A DNA stretch of 64,000 nucleotides from Terasakiella brassicae (GTDB lineage: Bacteria; Pseudomonadota; Alphaproteobacteria; Rhodospirillales; Terasakiellaceae): assembly GCF_014641495.1 (NCBI RefSeq), contig NZ_BMHV01000007.1, forward strand, positions 94,011 to 158,010. The letters are read 5' to 3'. Each line of letters begins with the position of its first letter. Within the stretch, counting starts at the first letter, position 1. Made by a program: the position numbers and the translations under genes. Positions 1 to 9,176 of this stretch are shown one piece after another. A model generated the notes under the pieces. That model was not told where the DNA came from and ran no database searches. It saw only the letters and a program-made list of their open reading frames with translations.

Positions 1-246
1 AACCCAAAGGCGTGGATTGCGTGCTTGTCCGGTGTCGGGGCTTTTGCAAGTGGTGAAAATGAAGCGAATTTAATGATTTTTTGTGTCCTCTATTTTCTTA
101 TATGCAGCGTTGGTGTGGGATTTTGGGCCGTGTTGGGGGCCGGGGCACAACATTTTCTGGATGATGCAAAGCGATTGCAAATTTTCAATCGCACGATGGG
201 GGTGATTCTATGCGGGGTTGCGGCCTATTTGTTTTTTGACATGTAA
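1..246 (+). CDS. LysE/RhtB-family amino acid exporter, C-terminal part
   Basis: The window opens inside this gene, so only the last 81 residues are present. The visible part begins with N-P-K-A-W, the conserved NPK segment of the LysE/RhtB family, and continues with two hydrophobic membrane segments, ending in FFDM. LysE proteins are inner-membrane exporters of amino acids or related small molecules; the substrate cannot be told from this fragment. A small hairpin (CTCAAA/TTTGAG, 257-272) follows the stop. A second, complete LysE-type gene lies at 45404-46027. Confidence 0.75.
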   Translation, partial: NPKAWIACLSGVGAFASGENEANLMIFCVLYFLICSVGVGFWAVLGAGAQHFLDDAKRLQIFNRTMGVILCGVAAYLFFDM

Positions 247-357
247 ACTCATGCGCTCAAATCGTTTTGAGGTGTTCTATTTTGATCAGGGGTGGGCTTT
301 GTAGTAGAATAACTGTTGGTGAGAGAATTCATCAAATACTCCAGAAAGGAGAAAATC

Positions 358-1308
358 ATGAATACGGTAGCGACAAATGCGCTCTCTGCATGGGCAGGGA
401 ATGCGCGCACGAAAGATCATCTTTCAAATAAGGGGGATGATAATTTTGCTACGACCCTTGCTTCAATTTCCAGTCATATCTCCAAGCGTCAGTTCGAAAA
501 AGCATCGAACCTGATAGCCCGTCTTGATGAAGATGATGCAATCGTAAAAAAATTAAAGCAGGCATTGGAAGATGCCAAGCTGGCGCAAAAGCTTGAAGAA
601 CAACGTCGTAGTGAAAGTGAAGCCCTGAAGAAAGTGCGTACGGCTGTTGAAAATGCCCGCGAAGCCGAAAAAGAGCGTGCGCGCCAGAAAATCGAACAAA
701 TCAAGCAAGAAATTGCCATGTTGATGATGATGGCACGTATCAACCCCAAAGCGGTTGCCCGGCGTCTTGCCCAGTTATCAAAGGAACTGGCGGCTGCTGT
801 TAAAGCCTATGGCAGTGCGAGTACGCCGAGTTCTACATCGACTGGAATGGGAGGTGGATCGATGGTGTCATCGACTGGGGATACTTCTGATGGGCAGACA
901 CAAGCTGTCTCAACGGGGGGCACGGTAACGGTATCTGGCGCCAACTCTGTTCCGACATCATCACAGGGCGAGGAAGGTAAAAACAATCCTTCACAAGATA
1001 GTGCGCAGGGACAAACAGAAGAGAAAGAAAAACAGAAAGCCGAGTTGATGGGGATCACCCAAAAACAGGCCGAACAGTTATCCCGCACGCAGGAAGATCG
1101 CGATTTTATGAATGAAGTTCGAAAAGTTAAAGGCCAATTAAAGGCGTTGATTGAACTGGTGAAACGGCAGTTGGAACTGGAAGAAAAGGGCAAGGACAAC
1201 GATGATGTCAAGTCTGCCGAAAAGTCATTACGTGATGTCGATACGGAATTATCAAATATACAAAGTGATGTGTTAACGGTTCAACTTTCCGTCAATCTTT
1301 CCGTTTAA
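358..1308 (+). CDS. hypothetical coiled-coil protein
   Basis: This 316-residue protein has no signal peptide or membrane segment. Residues about 65-125 are rich in Lys, Glu, Arg and Gln and should form a coiled coil. A conserved-looking stretch with INPKAVARRLAQLSKEL follows at about 127-150. Residues about 155-225 are a Ser/Thr/Gly/Gln linker, and the last 80 residues are charged and helical again. I chose ATG 358 because AGAAAGGAG (343-351) lies 6 bases upstream; an earlier GTG at 316 lacks such a site. I do not recognise the family. The 3' end overlaps the convergent membrane gene by 4 bases. Confidence 0.75.
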   Translation: MNTVATNALSAWAGNARTKDHLSNKGDDNFATTLASISSHISKRQFEKASNLIARLDEDDAIVKKLKQALEDAKLAQKLEEQRRSESEALKKVRTAVENAREAEKERARQKIEQIKQEIAMLMMMARINPKAVARRLAQLSKELAAAVKAYGSASTPSSTSTGMGGGSMVSSTGDTSDGQTQAVSTGGTVTVSGANSVPTSSQGEEGKNNPSQDSAQGQTEEKEKQKAELMGITQKQAEQLSRTQEDRDFMNEVRKVKGQLKALIELVKRQLELEEKGKDNDDVKSAEKSLRDVDTELSNIQSDVLTVQLSVNLSV

Positions 1309-2243
1309 AAAAGAAAACCGTGAATGAGACTGCGCAATATAATGGCGATTGCGGCGCCGAACAAAGCGGGCTTTAAAACCTCGGCAACCCGTTGACCGGC
1401 AGAAATGAGAACGGCAATCCCGGCGACATCGTAGGGGTGAATGAGAAAGCCTGCCAATCGGTTGAATTCCGGGATGGTGACTTGGCCTTGATCCAAAAAG
1501 TCTTTCATAACCCCCATCATTGCGGTTCCGCCCGCGATATATTTACTGATGGTTGCCATGATGACGCTGCCGGGCAAGTTGAGAGTATTGAGCAGCGGGG
1601 TAAGTGCCTCTTCGAGAAAGGTCATCACACCGGCTTCGCGCATGATGGATACAAAGACGAGGGCAAGGACCAGCATCGGGATGGCACCAACGGTGATTTT
1701 TAAAGCTTCGCCACCGGCCTTGTTAATGACATCAAGGACCCCTTTTGGGCCATCGGCATCTTTATGTTTGACGATCATGGGGTTGTCATCGTCACGGTCT
1801 GGTAAATTTCGCGCAAATACGTGATAGGTCAGGGCGGCACCGATTAGACCGCATAGGGCAGAAACACCCATCGTGATTGGTGCATTCAGGCCAAGGGCCG
1901 CCATTGGAAAGACCACATTGGCCTGTGCCATTCCCAATACCATAGCCAGTGTTGCCGCGATATGTCGGCGTGGTGAACCACCCTTATCCATCATGGCGAG
2001 GGTGGCCATAGGGGCGGCAAAACTGACGAACAGAACCTGTATCATGGCAAAGACGCCAAGGCCGGGCAACCCAAAGGGGCGTAATATGGGGGCGACAACA
2101 GCGACGAGACGGTCCAGCAGACCTTTGGCTTCCAACAGACGCATTAGGCTGAGCATAACGATCATAACAGGGAGCAACACAAAAAGCGCGAGTTCGACAC
2201 CAGCGCGCCCTGCATGAAGAATGATGGAAGCAAATTCGCTCAT
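1305..2243 (-). CDS. nucleoside recognition (Gate) domain membrane protein
   Basis: The 312-residue protein has about eight hydrophobic segments and matches the nucleoside-recognition or Gate domain family, seen in nucleoside transporters and in SpmA/B-like proteins. Recognisable parts are the N-terminal LLPVMIVMLSLMRLLEAKG and the KITVGAIPMLVLALVFV segment, with a hydrophilic loop (DRDDDNPMIVKHKDADG) at about 150-167. The substrate is unknown. It has its own leader of 260 bases with a terminator-like stem-loop and a second small hairpin just before the start, so expression may be attenuated. Confidence 0.8.
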   Translation of the reverse strand: MSEFASIILHAGRAGVELALFVLLPVMIVMLSLMRLLEAKGLLDRLVAVVAPILRPFGLPGLGVFAMIQVLFVSFAAPMATLAMMDKGGSPRRHIAATLAMVLGMAQANVVFPMAALGLNAPITMGVSALCGLIGAALTYHVFARNLPDRDDDNPMIVKHKDADGPKGVLDVINKAGGEALKITVGAIPMLVLALVFVSIMREAGVMTFLEEALTPLLNTLNLPGSVIMATISKYIAGGTAMMGVMKDFLDQGQVTIPEFNRLAGFLIHPYDVAGIAVLISAGQRVAEVLKPALFGAAIAIILRSLIHGFLF

Positions 2244-2250
2244 AGTAATA

Positions 2251-2270
2251 TAGCCCTTATTGGTCAGGGC
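2251..2270 (-). promoter_or_regulatory. small hairpin covering the ribosome binding site
   Basis: On the minus strand AGCCCT and AGGGCT form a 6-base stem around GACCAATA, about 10 bases before the ATG at 2243. The 3' arm holds AAGGG, the only Shine-Dalgarno-like run for this gene, so the hairpin could limit translation. Confidence 0.35.
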
Positions 2271-2301
2271 TTCTATGTATCAGAAAATGGAAAAAAGAAA
2301 A

Positions 2302-2353
2302 ACCGTCCCGGGCGTGGGGGTAGGAACAGGGGGGGGAAGTCGCCCGGGACGGT
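2302..2353 (-). terminator. terminator-like stem-loop in the leader of the Gate-domain gene
   Basis: Perfect 13-base arms ACCGTCCCGGGCG (2341-2353, read on the minus strand) and CGCCCGGGACGGT (2302-2314) enclose a 26-base C-rich loop. On the minus strand the stem is followed at once by a T-rich tract (TTTTTCTTTTTTCC). It may end transcription from the AhpD-like gene at 2504-3076, or act as an attenuator, because only about 50 bases remain before the ATG at 2243. The loop is longer than in usual intrinsic terminators. Confidence 0.6.
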
Positions 2354-2503
2354 AGGAAACGTGGCTGTCTCAATCATCATTCTTAATGAAATCAGATATC
2401 ATCAACTTAGTGAGGTCATTATTAATCCGACTCTCCTACTCTGTCAATATAAATTGTAATAATTATAAATTACGATCCTGTGGCAGAAGATAGTCGAGCG
2501 TAG

Positions 2504-3076
2504 TTAACGTGACTGGCCATGGTATTCAGGATTGGGGATCATATCTAAACCGTGTGCCATCCTATTGGTATAATTGAAAAATGCGGTAACATCCGTAATG
2601 TCGCAAATGGCATCGTCCCCCCATCCGGCTTGTTTGAGAGCCTCTCGGTCCTCATCACAAATATCATGGGGAGTATCCGTTAATTTCCATGCATAGTCGA
2701 GCATTGTACGCTGTTTTTTATCCAGCTTTGCGATTCTATAATTCATCACCAGCATTTCCCCCAGTTGTGGGTCACCTGAAAGCTCACGCACGGCTTGACC
2801 GTGGGCGACGAGGCAATAATAACAACGATTGCAACTGGACACGACAACGGCAATCATCTCGCGTTCCAATTTGGTTAAAACAGAATCGCCCAGCATTAAT
2901 TGATTGTAGAATTTACTAAAGGTGCGAAATTTATCAGAATTAAACGTAAAGGCCCGTAAGACGTTTGGTACCATTCCCAACTTTTCTTCACATTTTGCAA
3001 AATATGCCTGAATGTCGTCATCCAGTTTGGTTTGATCGGGTAGGGCAACTTTGACGATATGATCGGGTTGCGGCAT
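2504..3076 (-). CDS. AhpD-like peroxidase-related protein (carboxymuconolactone decarboxylase fold)
   Basis: This 190-residue protein carries the AhpD-type redox motif in CNRCYYCLVAHG (about residues 80-91): a CxxC pair with a histidine four residues later, preceded by LEREMIAVVVS. It matches the uncharacterised peroxidase-related family within the carboxymuconolactone decarboxylase superfamily, whose members act as thiol-dependent reductases or alkyl hydroperoxidase partners. It should be cytosolic. The start has a strong AGGAGGAAAAC ribosome site directly upstream. It is probably a single gene with its own promoter in the 190-base AT-rich gap at 3077-3267. Confidence 0.85.
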   Translation of the reverse strand: MPQPDHIVKVALPDQTKLDDDIQAYFAKCEEKLGMVPNVLRAFTFNSDKFRTFSKFYNQLMLGDSVLTKLEREMIAVVVSSCNRCYYCLVAHGQAVRELSGDPQLGEMLVMNYRIAKLDKKQRTMLDYAWKLTDTPHDICDEDREALKQAGWGDDAICDITDVTAFFNYTNRMAHGLDMIPNPEYHGQSR

Positions 3077-3091
3077 GTTTTCCTCCTGTTG

Positions 3092-3152
3092 TTTATGTTC
3101 GGTTTACATATTGTTTGTTATATGAACAAATTGTTATCATATTTGTCAGACA
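3092..3152 (-). promoter_or_regulatory. AT-rich promoter region with inverted repeats
   Basis: Two short inverted repeats lie close together: TTGTT-CATAT-AACAA and TTTGTC-A-GACAAA. They sit 20-75 bases upstream of the AhpD-like gene, where a promoter and operator are expected. No regulator gene is adjacent and I cannot fix a -35/-10 pair. Confidence 0.3.
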
Positions 3153-3267
3153 AAAGAAAACAAAAAAATATGCCTCGTACAATCACCGATACCGGGTGTG
3201 AAATGACATAGAATGTAATGGGATTGGGGATTTGCGTTGTGGCTCTCTGTTATCGCAAAGGTATTTA

Positions 3268-4389
3268 TCAACGGTTACTTATAGAGAATTGCCGTATGAT
3301 CCAGATAAAGAATAAAGTGAACCCGATGCTATAGGACGCGGCAGAGATAATGCCCCAAGGGGAGATATCAACAATCTCCATCAGCAATCGACTAACTACG
3401 GAAAAACTTAGGAACGCAAGCATCCATAGCAAGGCGGGTGGAATGTGAATTTTTATGCGCAGACGTTGTTGGGTGGTTCGGCACATGATGGTCAGGGTCA
3501 GGGTGCCGAGGGCGGCAATCGTGATTGTGTGGATGCCAAGGATGGCATAGGGAGCCCCCAGAATATGCCCCATTGTGCGCAAGACAATTCCAATCAACAA
3601 CCATGCAAATCCGATATGAAGCCAAAGACATTGTGGATTACGGTGAAGACGTAAGACCTGCCAGTGGTAAAGACGCATGATGAGGCAAAAACTTAAAGCA
3701 AGCCCACCCGCGACAGAAAGAAAATTCAGGCCGCTTAAGTCGCCGATGACAAGGGCGAGGAGAGCAAAAAAACCCTTTTCTTCCCAATAGGATTGCGCGC
3801 CGGGTTTTAAATGATCATCAAAGGCTTGCATCGCCCCATTGGTGACGGCGGTGACCACACGACCACCCATCATATAAACCATCGCACAAATCAGATTGAG
3901 CCCGAAGATCAGACCGCGTTCTTCGCCTAAGTCCCAGATGCCCATTTGCCCGAGTTGGAAAAGAGTTTCACCGATGGTGAAGGCGGTTAAAATGGGGGCA
4001 AAGGCCAGGTTGCGCCAGCTTTTTGCATTTTTGAATAAGGGTACAGCGGCGAGAATGGCAAGTAAAACCGGGAAAGAAATATACAGAATTGCTGCAAACC
4101 AAGCGGGGAAGTCTGGAAAAAATAAAGCGATCCGCCCCGCCATCCAAAGGACGGTTAATAAAATCAGATTGATCTTTTTGACACCGTTAAGCAAAAATCC
4201 GGTCATAACGGCAAGCGCAAAACCGAAAATCATCTCATGGGCGTGATCCTGTGCACTTAGGCTCAAGTCCACAAGCCCCAGATAACTGAGGATCCAGAGG
4301 GGAATGGAAAGCGCAGCGTGGAGTGCCGCCAACGGGTAAAACAGGCGATAGGCCTGACGCGTTTTTTGAAAAAGGCTCGCCCCAGCCAA
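3268..4389 (-). CDS. NnrS family membrane protein
   Basis: The protein has about ten to twelve membrane segments and the NnrS hallmark HAHEMIFGFA near the second segment. NnrS proteins are heme- and copper-containing membrane proteins linked to nitric oxide tolerance, often found with denitrification genes; none are visible here. The reading frame stays open to an ATG at 4488 inside aroC, but that adds a polar, Arg/Cys-rich stretch unlike the family. TTG 4389, right after the aroC stop with AAGG and AGGG upstream, gives 373 residues that begin just before the first membrane segment, so I prefer it. It is probably cotranscribed with aroC and fabI. Confidence 0.75.
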   Translation of the reverse strand: MAGASLFQKTRQAYRLFYPLAALHAALSIPLWILSYLGLVDLSLSAQDHAHEMIFGFALAVMTGFLLNGVKKINLILLTVLWMAGRIALFFPDFPAWFAAILYISFPVLLAILAAVPLFKNAKSWRNLAFAPILTAFTIGETLFQLGQMGIWDLGEERGLIFGLNLICAMVYMMGGRVVTAVTNGAMQAFDDHLKPGAQSYWEEKGFFALLALVIGDLSGLNFLSVAGGLALSFCLIMRLYHWQVLRLHRNPQCLWLHIGFAWLLIGIVLRTMGHILGAPYAILGIHTITIAALGTLTLTIMCRTTQQRLRIKIHIPPALLWMLAFLSFSVVSRLLMEIVDISPWGIISAASYSIGFTLFFIWIIRQFSISNR

Positions 4390-4394
4390 AAGCC

Positions 4395-5468
4395 TTAACC
4401 CTGCTGGGCGCGGTGCAACATCATATGGTCGGCAAGAACGCAGGCCATCATGGCTTCGGCCACAGGCACACCGCGAATACCGACGCAAGGATCATGGCGC
4501 CCTTTGGTGATCAGGTTACATTCGTTACCGTGAATATCGATGGTTTTGCGTTCCACCAGAATGGAGCTGGTGGGTTTAATCGCGACACGCACGACAATGT
4601 CCTGTCCGCTGGAAATACCGCCCAAGATTCCACCAGCATGGTTGGACAGAAAGACGGGTTTGCCATCTTCCCCCATGCGGATTTCATCGGCATTTTCTAC
4701 ACCATTCAGGCTCGCGGCATCAAAACCGTCACCAATTTCGACACCTTTGACCGCATTGATTGACATCATGGCCTTGGCAAGATCGGCATCCAGTTTGTCA
4801 TAAACCGGTTGTCCCCACCCAACGGGAACACCCTTGGCGACGATTTCAAGAACCGCCCCGATGGAAGAACCATCCTTGCGGATACCATCCAGATAGCTTT
4901 CCCAATCTTTTGCCATAACCGGGTCAGGGCAGAAGAAGGGGTTGTTGTCAATTTCTGCCCAGTCAAAGCGGCTGCGATCAATTTTATGGGGGCCGATTTG
5001 AACGAGATAGCCTTTAATATCAATCGCGTTGCCTAAGACTTTGCGTGCTATCGCACCCGCTGCAACCCGCATGGCGGTTTCGCGTGCGCTGGATCGTCCA
5101 CCACCACGGTAATCGCGGATACCGTATTTTTCCCAATAGGTATAATCGGCGTGACCGGGACGAAATTTATCTTTAATCTCGCCGTAATCTTTGGATCGTT
5201 GATCCGTATTGATGATTTCCAGACCAATGGATGTTCCGGTTGTTTTACCTTCAAACACACCGGAGAGGATACGAACCTCGTCCGGTTCTTTGCGTTGTGT
5301 GGTAAAACGGCTGGTACCGGGTTTACGTTTTTCCAACCAGACTTGAATGTCTTCTTCGCACAATTCAATTTGCGAGGGCACACCATCGACAATACAGCCG
5401 ATGGCGGGACCGTGGCTTTCGCCAAAGGTGGTGAAGCTGAAAACGTGACCGAAACGGTTACCGGACAT
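4395..5468 (-). CDS. aroC: chorismate synthase
   Basis: AroC converts 5-enolpyruvylshikimate 3-phosphate to chorismate with reduced FMN, the last shared step of aromatic amino acid synthesis. The 357 residues match the family length. The N-terminal signature [18 protein letters not shown] is intact, as are [18 protein letters not shown] and the C-terminal [19 protein letters not shown]. It lies 20 bases downstream of fabI on the same strand and its end is close to or overlaps nnrS, so the three are likely one transcription unit. Confidence 0.97.
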   Translation of the reverse strand: MSGNRFGHVFSFTTFGESHGPAIGCIVDGVPSQIELCEEDIQVWLEKRKPGTSRFTTQRKEPDEVRILSGVFEGKTTGTSIGLEIINTDQRSKDYGEIKDKFRPGHADYTYWEKYGIRDYRGGGRSSARETAMRVAAGAIARKVLGNAIDIKGYLVQIGPHKIDRSRFDWAEIDNNPFFCPDPVMAKDWESYLDGIRKDGSSIGAVLEIVAKGVPVGWGQPVYDKLDADLAKAMMSINAVKGVEIGDGFDAASLNGVENADEIRMGEDGKPVFLSNHAGGILGGISSGQDIVVRVAIKPTSSILVERKTIDIHGNECNLITKGRHDPCVGIRGVPVAEAMMACVLADHMMLHRAQQG

Positions 5469-5488
5469 TTATTTGGCCTTTTGATCGT

Positions 5489-6298
5489 TTAAGAAGTCGC
5501 AATATCGGGGGCATCCACTGCCTTCATCCCGACGATGTGATACCCGCAATCAACGTGATGGGTTTCCCCTGTGACACCGGAAGACAGGTTGGACAGCAGG
5601 TAGAGGCCTGCACCGCCAACGTCTTCCAAGGTGACGTTGCGACGAAGCGGGGAGTTTAATTCGTTCCATTTCAGGATATAGCGGAAATCACCGATCCCGC
5701 TGGCCGCCAGTGTTTTCATCGGACCGGCAGACAGGGCATTGACACGGATTTTATCTTTACCAAGGTCTTCTGCCAGATAGCGAACGGATGCTTCCAGCGC
5801 GGCCTTGGCAACGCCCATGACGTTGTAATGCGGGGTAACGCGTTCCGATCCATAATAGGTCAGGGTCACAAGCGCACCGCCTTCGTTCATCATGGCTGCC
5901 GCACGCTTGGCAACGGCTGTGAAGGAGAAGCACGAGATATCCATGGTTTGCAGGAAGTTGTCGCGGCTTGTGTCCACGTAACGGCCTTTAAGTTCCGATT
6001 TATCTGAATAGGCGATCCCGTGGAGGACAAAGTCCAGTTTGCCCCATTTTTCTTCAAGCACATCAAAGACGGCATCAATACTGTCTTGATCGGTGACGTC
6101 ACACGGCAGCATAATGTTGGAACCAACAGACTCGGCCAAGGGCGCAACGCGTTTGAGCAACGCATCGCCTTGATAGGTGAAAGCCAGTTCAGCACCTTGT
6201 TCTCTCAGTGCTTTTGTAATGCCCCAAGCGATTGAACGCTCGTTGGCGACTCCCATAATCAGGCCTTTTTTACCAGCCATAAGCGCAGGCACAGTCAT
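5489..6298 (-). CDS. fabI: enoyl-[acyl-carrier-protein] reductase (NADH)
   Basis: FabI reduces trans-2-enoyl-ACP in each cycle of fatty acid elongation. The 269-residue protein has the FabI nucleotide-binding start KKGLIMGVANERSIAWGI and the catalytic Tyr-x6-Lys arrangement in YNVMGVAKAALE. It also has the family stretch RVNALSAGPMKTLAASGI. It is a short-chain dehydrogenase fold enzyme of the cytosol. It is the first gene of a leftward run with aroC and nnrS and is divergent from the YihY-type gene across a 168-base AT-rich gap. Confidence 0.96.
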   Translation of the reverse strand: MTVPALMAGKKGLIMGVANERSIAWGITKALREQGAELAFTYQGDALLKRVAPLAESVGSNIMLPCDVTDQDSIDAVFDVLEEKWGKLDFVLHGIAYSDKSELKGRYVDTSRDNFLQTMDISCFSFTAVAKRAAAMMNEGGALVTLTYYGSERVTPHYNVMGVAKAALEASVRYLAEDLGKDKIRVNALSAGPMKTLAASGIGDFRYILKWNELNSPLRRNVTLEDVGGAGLYLLSNLSSGVTGETHHVDCGYHIVGMKAVDAPDIATS

Positions 6299-6466
6299 GA
6301 CATCCTCACTTCAAACTTCTGTAACTATGATAATTGAAGCTCTTTTTGCCTTTTTTCAAAGAAAGCTTCAATAATTCTTTGAACTTTGTATAGGATATTA
6401 TCAGCAAAGGGGAAAGAATTCTCTCGTCACAATTTTAAAGTTTTTAGTAACAGTCGGTAACAAACA

Positions 6467-7684
6467 ATGGACGCCTCTCAAAAAACATCGTTCGATATGA
6501 CAAATCTCGCACAAATCTGGTCGTTAATCCTGCGTCGTTTCGGGGAAGACCAGTGTCTGCGTATTGCAGCGTCTCTCAGTTATACCTCTTTGTTATCACT
6601 GGTGCCGTTGATGGCGATCAGTTTTGCAATTTTTGCGGCCTTTCCCGCCTTTGACGGGGTGCAACATCAATTGCAGGCGTATGTGTTTGAAAACTTTGTC
6701 CCCGCAGCAGGCGATGCGGTTGCGAAATATCTGCAAACTTTTACTGAAAAAACCGGCGGTATGACAACGCTCGGGATTGTTGGTTTGGGGGTGACGGCAA
6801 TTATGTTGCTGTCCACAATCGAAGATGCCATGAACCGAATTTTCAGGGTCCGCGAAAAACGCCCCTTTGTCTCGCGTTTGCTGGTGTTTTGGGCTTTGAT
6901 GACATTGGGACCGCTGTTAATGGGCGCAAGTTTGTCGTTATCGACTTACTTCTATGCCTTGACCAACTGGGTGGATGTCAGCGGTGTCGGTGGGATCAAC
7001 GTATCGTCGTTTGCCAGTGTCATCCTGCCCAACTTAATGATGATGGCGGCGTTAACGTTTTTCTATGTCTTTGTGCCCAATCGGACGATTTCTTTTAAAA
7101 ATGGCATTATTGGTGGCGTGACGGCAGGTTTCTTTTTTGCAGTTTTGAAGAAATTATTCGGGCTTTACGTTTCTCATTTTCCATCCTATCAGGCGATTTA
7201 TGGTGTCTTGGCAACGATCCCCATTTTTCTCATCTGGATGTATCTCACATGGGCGGTGGTGCTCATTGGGGCGTTATTAACGGCGACATTGGAGGACTGG
7301 GGAAGAAATGCCTTTCGTAATGGAAAGATCATTTCGCCGTCTGATAAAATGGCCGCCGCGTTGCATGCCTTGCGTTTGTTAAAGGAACAGCACGTCAAAG
7401 GCGGCGCATTATCGGATAAAACATTAAACCGGGAATTAGGGACGCATGTGGCCTCTGTTGTGATGAAAGCTCTTGAAAAAGCAGGTTTTGTTGTCTTAAG
7501 CCAAGATGACAAATGGGTGCTGGCCCGTGATTTACACAATGCGCCCTTTAGTGAACTGTATTCCATATTGGGGCTGGATATTAAAAGCCCGTCTATCGGG
7601 ACACGGGCATCTCAAGTCCTTGAAGAAGCGGAAGCTGCCCGTATGCAGGCAATGCAAAAGGGGCTATACGATATTTTAGATTGA
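6467..7684 (+). CDS. YihY/BrkB family inner membrane protein
   Basis: The 405-residue protein belongs to the YihY (formerly RNase BN) family of integral membrane proteins. The first 285 residues hold about six membrane segments and the signature RIAASLSYTSLLSLVPL. The Y-x-F-x-P-N type motif appears in FYVFVPNRTISFKNG. The last 120 residues (KMAAALHALRLLKEQHVKGG onward) look like a soluble winged-helix domain, common in alphaproteobacterial members. The function of the family is not settled. A single-gene unit with its own promoter region seems likely. Confidence 0.88.
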   Translation: MDASQKTSFDMTNLAQIWSLILRRFGEDQCLRIAASLSYTSLLSLVPLMAISFAIFAAFPAFDGVQHQLQAYVFENFVPAAGDAVAKYLQTFTEKTGGMTTLGIVGLGVTAIMLLSTIEDAMNRIFRVREKRPFVSRLLVFWALMTLGPLLMGASLSLSTYFYALTNWVDVSGVGGINVSSFASVILPNLMMMAALTFFYVFVPNRTISFKNGIIGGVTAGFFFAVLKKLFGLYVSHFPSYQAIYGVLATIPIFLIWMYLTWAVVLIGALLTATLEDWGRNAFRNGKIISPSDKMAAALHALRLLKEQHVKGGALSDKTLNRELGTHVASVVMKALEKAGFVVLSQDDKWVLARDLHNAPFSELYSILGLDIKSPSIGTRASQVLEEAEAARMQAMQKGLYDILD

Positions 7685-7771
7685 TTTTATCTGTTAGGTA
7701 TATTGCTTTTAGGTTGGGTATCGTGCATGTTAAGGAAATTAAAAAATTAACAGGACGTTGAAGAACATTAA

Positions 7772-8722
7772 ATGCATTTAAAACGGGCCGTGGTGCTGCT
7801 GTTTATCTTTGTTTTGCAAAGCGCAACAGTACATGCATATGAAAAAGTCAGCTTGAAACTTCAGTGGTTGGATCAATTCCAGTTTGCCGGATATTATATG
7901 GCGAAGGAAAAAGGATTTTATCGTGATCGTGGTCTTGATGTTGCCATACAGCCCTTTACCTTTGAAAACGACGATGTTGTCGCACAGGTTTTAACGGGAA
8001 AAGCCACTTATGGAACCGGGCGCTCGTCGCTCTTGGCGACACGCGTCCAAGGCAAGCCCGTTGTCGTGTTGGCGGCGATCTTTCAGGATACGCCTTCTAT
8101 CCTTTTAACAAGAAAAGATACAGGCATTGAAAATATATCCGATTTGATCGGACGAAAGATTATGATTACCCCGGATGAATTGGGGGCAGCGGCCACAATG
8201 GGCATGTTGCAGCAAGAAGGGGTGCGTGCTTTTGATATAATCCGGCAAAAGCATAGCTACAATCTGGATGATTTAATCACTGGTAAAACGGATGCTATGG
8301 CATCCTATATTTCAAATGAGCCCTTTATTCTGAAAGAAAAGGGCATTGCCTTTAACAGTTTTGCCCCGAAAGATTATGGGCAGGCCTATTATGGGGATTT
8401 GCTGTTTACGTCTGAGCGCGAAATTCGCGAAAATCCTAAACGGGTAAAGGCTTTTCGCGAGGCTTCATTGATGGGCTGGGCTTATGCGTTTAATCATATT
8501 GAGGAAACGGTTCAGGTCATAAAAGAAAGTTATAATGGGCAGAAAAAATCGGTTGAAAGCTTACTCTTTGAAGGCCACGAATTGCGCAAGCTGGCATATC
8601 AAAACGGGGTTGAACTGGGTAATGTGACAGCGGATAAATTTCATCAAATTGCAGAGCTTTATTATGAAATCGGTATTTTCCCCGAAGTCTATACATTCGA
8701 CGGATTTATCTGGCAGGAATAA
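7772..8722 (+). CDS. NMT1/THI5-like ABC-type periplasmic binding protein, orphan
   Basis: A 22-residue signal peptide ending in VHA precedes a 316-residue binding protein of the NMT1/THI5 type. The opening KVSLKLQWLDQFQFAGYYMAKEKGFYRDRGLDV is characteristic (LQWxxxxQFAGYYxAxxxGFY). Such proteins bind pyrimidine-like or other small ligands for ABC uptake, or serve as the sensing module fused to kinases and GGDEF proteins. No ABC permease or ATPase gene is next to it and no output domain is fused, so whether it serves transport or signalling is open. Confidence 0.85.
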   Translation: MHLKRAVVLLFIFVLQSATVHAYEKVSLKLQWLDQFQFAGYYMAKEKGFYRDRGLDVAIQPFTFENDDVVAQVLTGKATYGTGRSSLLATRVQGKPVVVLAAIFQDTPSILLTRKDTGIENISDLIGRKIMITPDELGAAATMGMLQQEGVRAFDIIRQKHSYNLDDLITGKTDAMASYISNEPFILKEKGIAFNSFAPKDYGQAYYGDLLFTSEREIRENPKRVKAFREASLMGWAYAFNHIEETVQVIKESYNGQKKSVESLLFEGHELRKLAYQNGVELGNVTADKFHQIAELYYEIGIFPEVYTFDGFIWQE

Positions 8723-8729
8723 TGGCGGA

Positions 8730-9176
8730 TTAAAGCCGTTTTTGAACCAACGTGTCCAGTGTGCTGGAAAAACGCGAGCGGTCGTTCTTTGAAAAGGGGC
8801 GATTGCCGCCCCCGTCAATTTCACCGATGTCGCGCAGATGGGTCATTAAATCCCGTGTCGCAAGTGCCATCCCGATACTGTCCGGCGTAAAGGTTTTGCC
8901 GTTATGTCCAAGGACATCGGCCCCTTTTTTAATGCAGCGATCAGCCAGCGGAATATCCCCTGTGATGCAGATATCGTTTTTTTGGATATGTTCTGCGATC
9001 CAGTTGTCGGCTTCATCGGGGCCTTGTGGGGCGACCACGATGTTGATCAGTGTGCTTTGTGGCAACCGAAGCCATTGGTTGGAGACGAAATGCACTTTGA
9101 CATTTCGCCTTGCAACCACTTTAAGAACCTCATCCTTTACCGGACAGGCATCTGCATCGACATAAATTTCAACCAT
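8730..9176 (-). CDS. YaiI/YqxD family protein (UPF0178)
   Basis: The 148-residue protein matches the UPF0178 family from its start: MVEIYVDADACPVKDEV, then VVARRNVKVHFVSNQWLRLP and VVAPQGPDEADNWI. The Asp-rich N-terminus and DICITGDIPLADRCI suggest a PIN-like nuclease fold, but the function is unproven. Its ATG overlaps the TGA of the upstream lipoprotein gene by one base (TGATG), so the two are translationally coupled. The 3' end is 7 bases from the convergent binding-protein gene. Confidence 0.92.
   Translation of the reverse strand: MVEIYVDADACPVKDEVLKVVARRNVKVHFVSNQWLRLPQSTLINIVVAPQGPDEADNWIAEHIQKNDICITGDIPLADRCIKKGADVLGHNGKTFTPDSIGMALATRDLMTHLRDIGEIDGGGNRPFSKNDRSRFSSTLDTLVQKRL

Noticed and set aside
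2275..2380. A 35-codon frame on the minus strand across the leader stem, with Pro and Phe runs, like an attenuator leader peptide
   Set aside because: The Phe run is produced by the terminator T-tract and the Pro codons by the C-rich loop. There is no good ribosome site.
4390..4488. Longer NnrS start at ATG 4488
   Set aside because: It lies inside aroC, adds a polar Arg/Cys-rich segment, and the first membrane helix starts only after TTG 4389.
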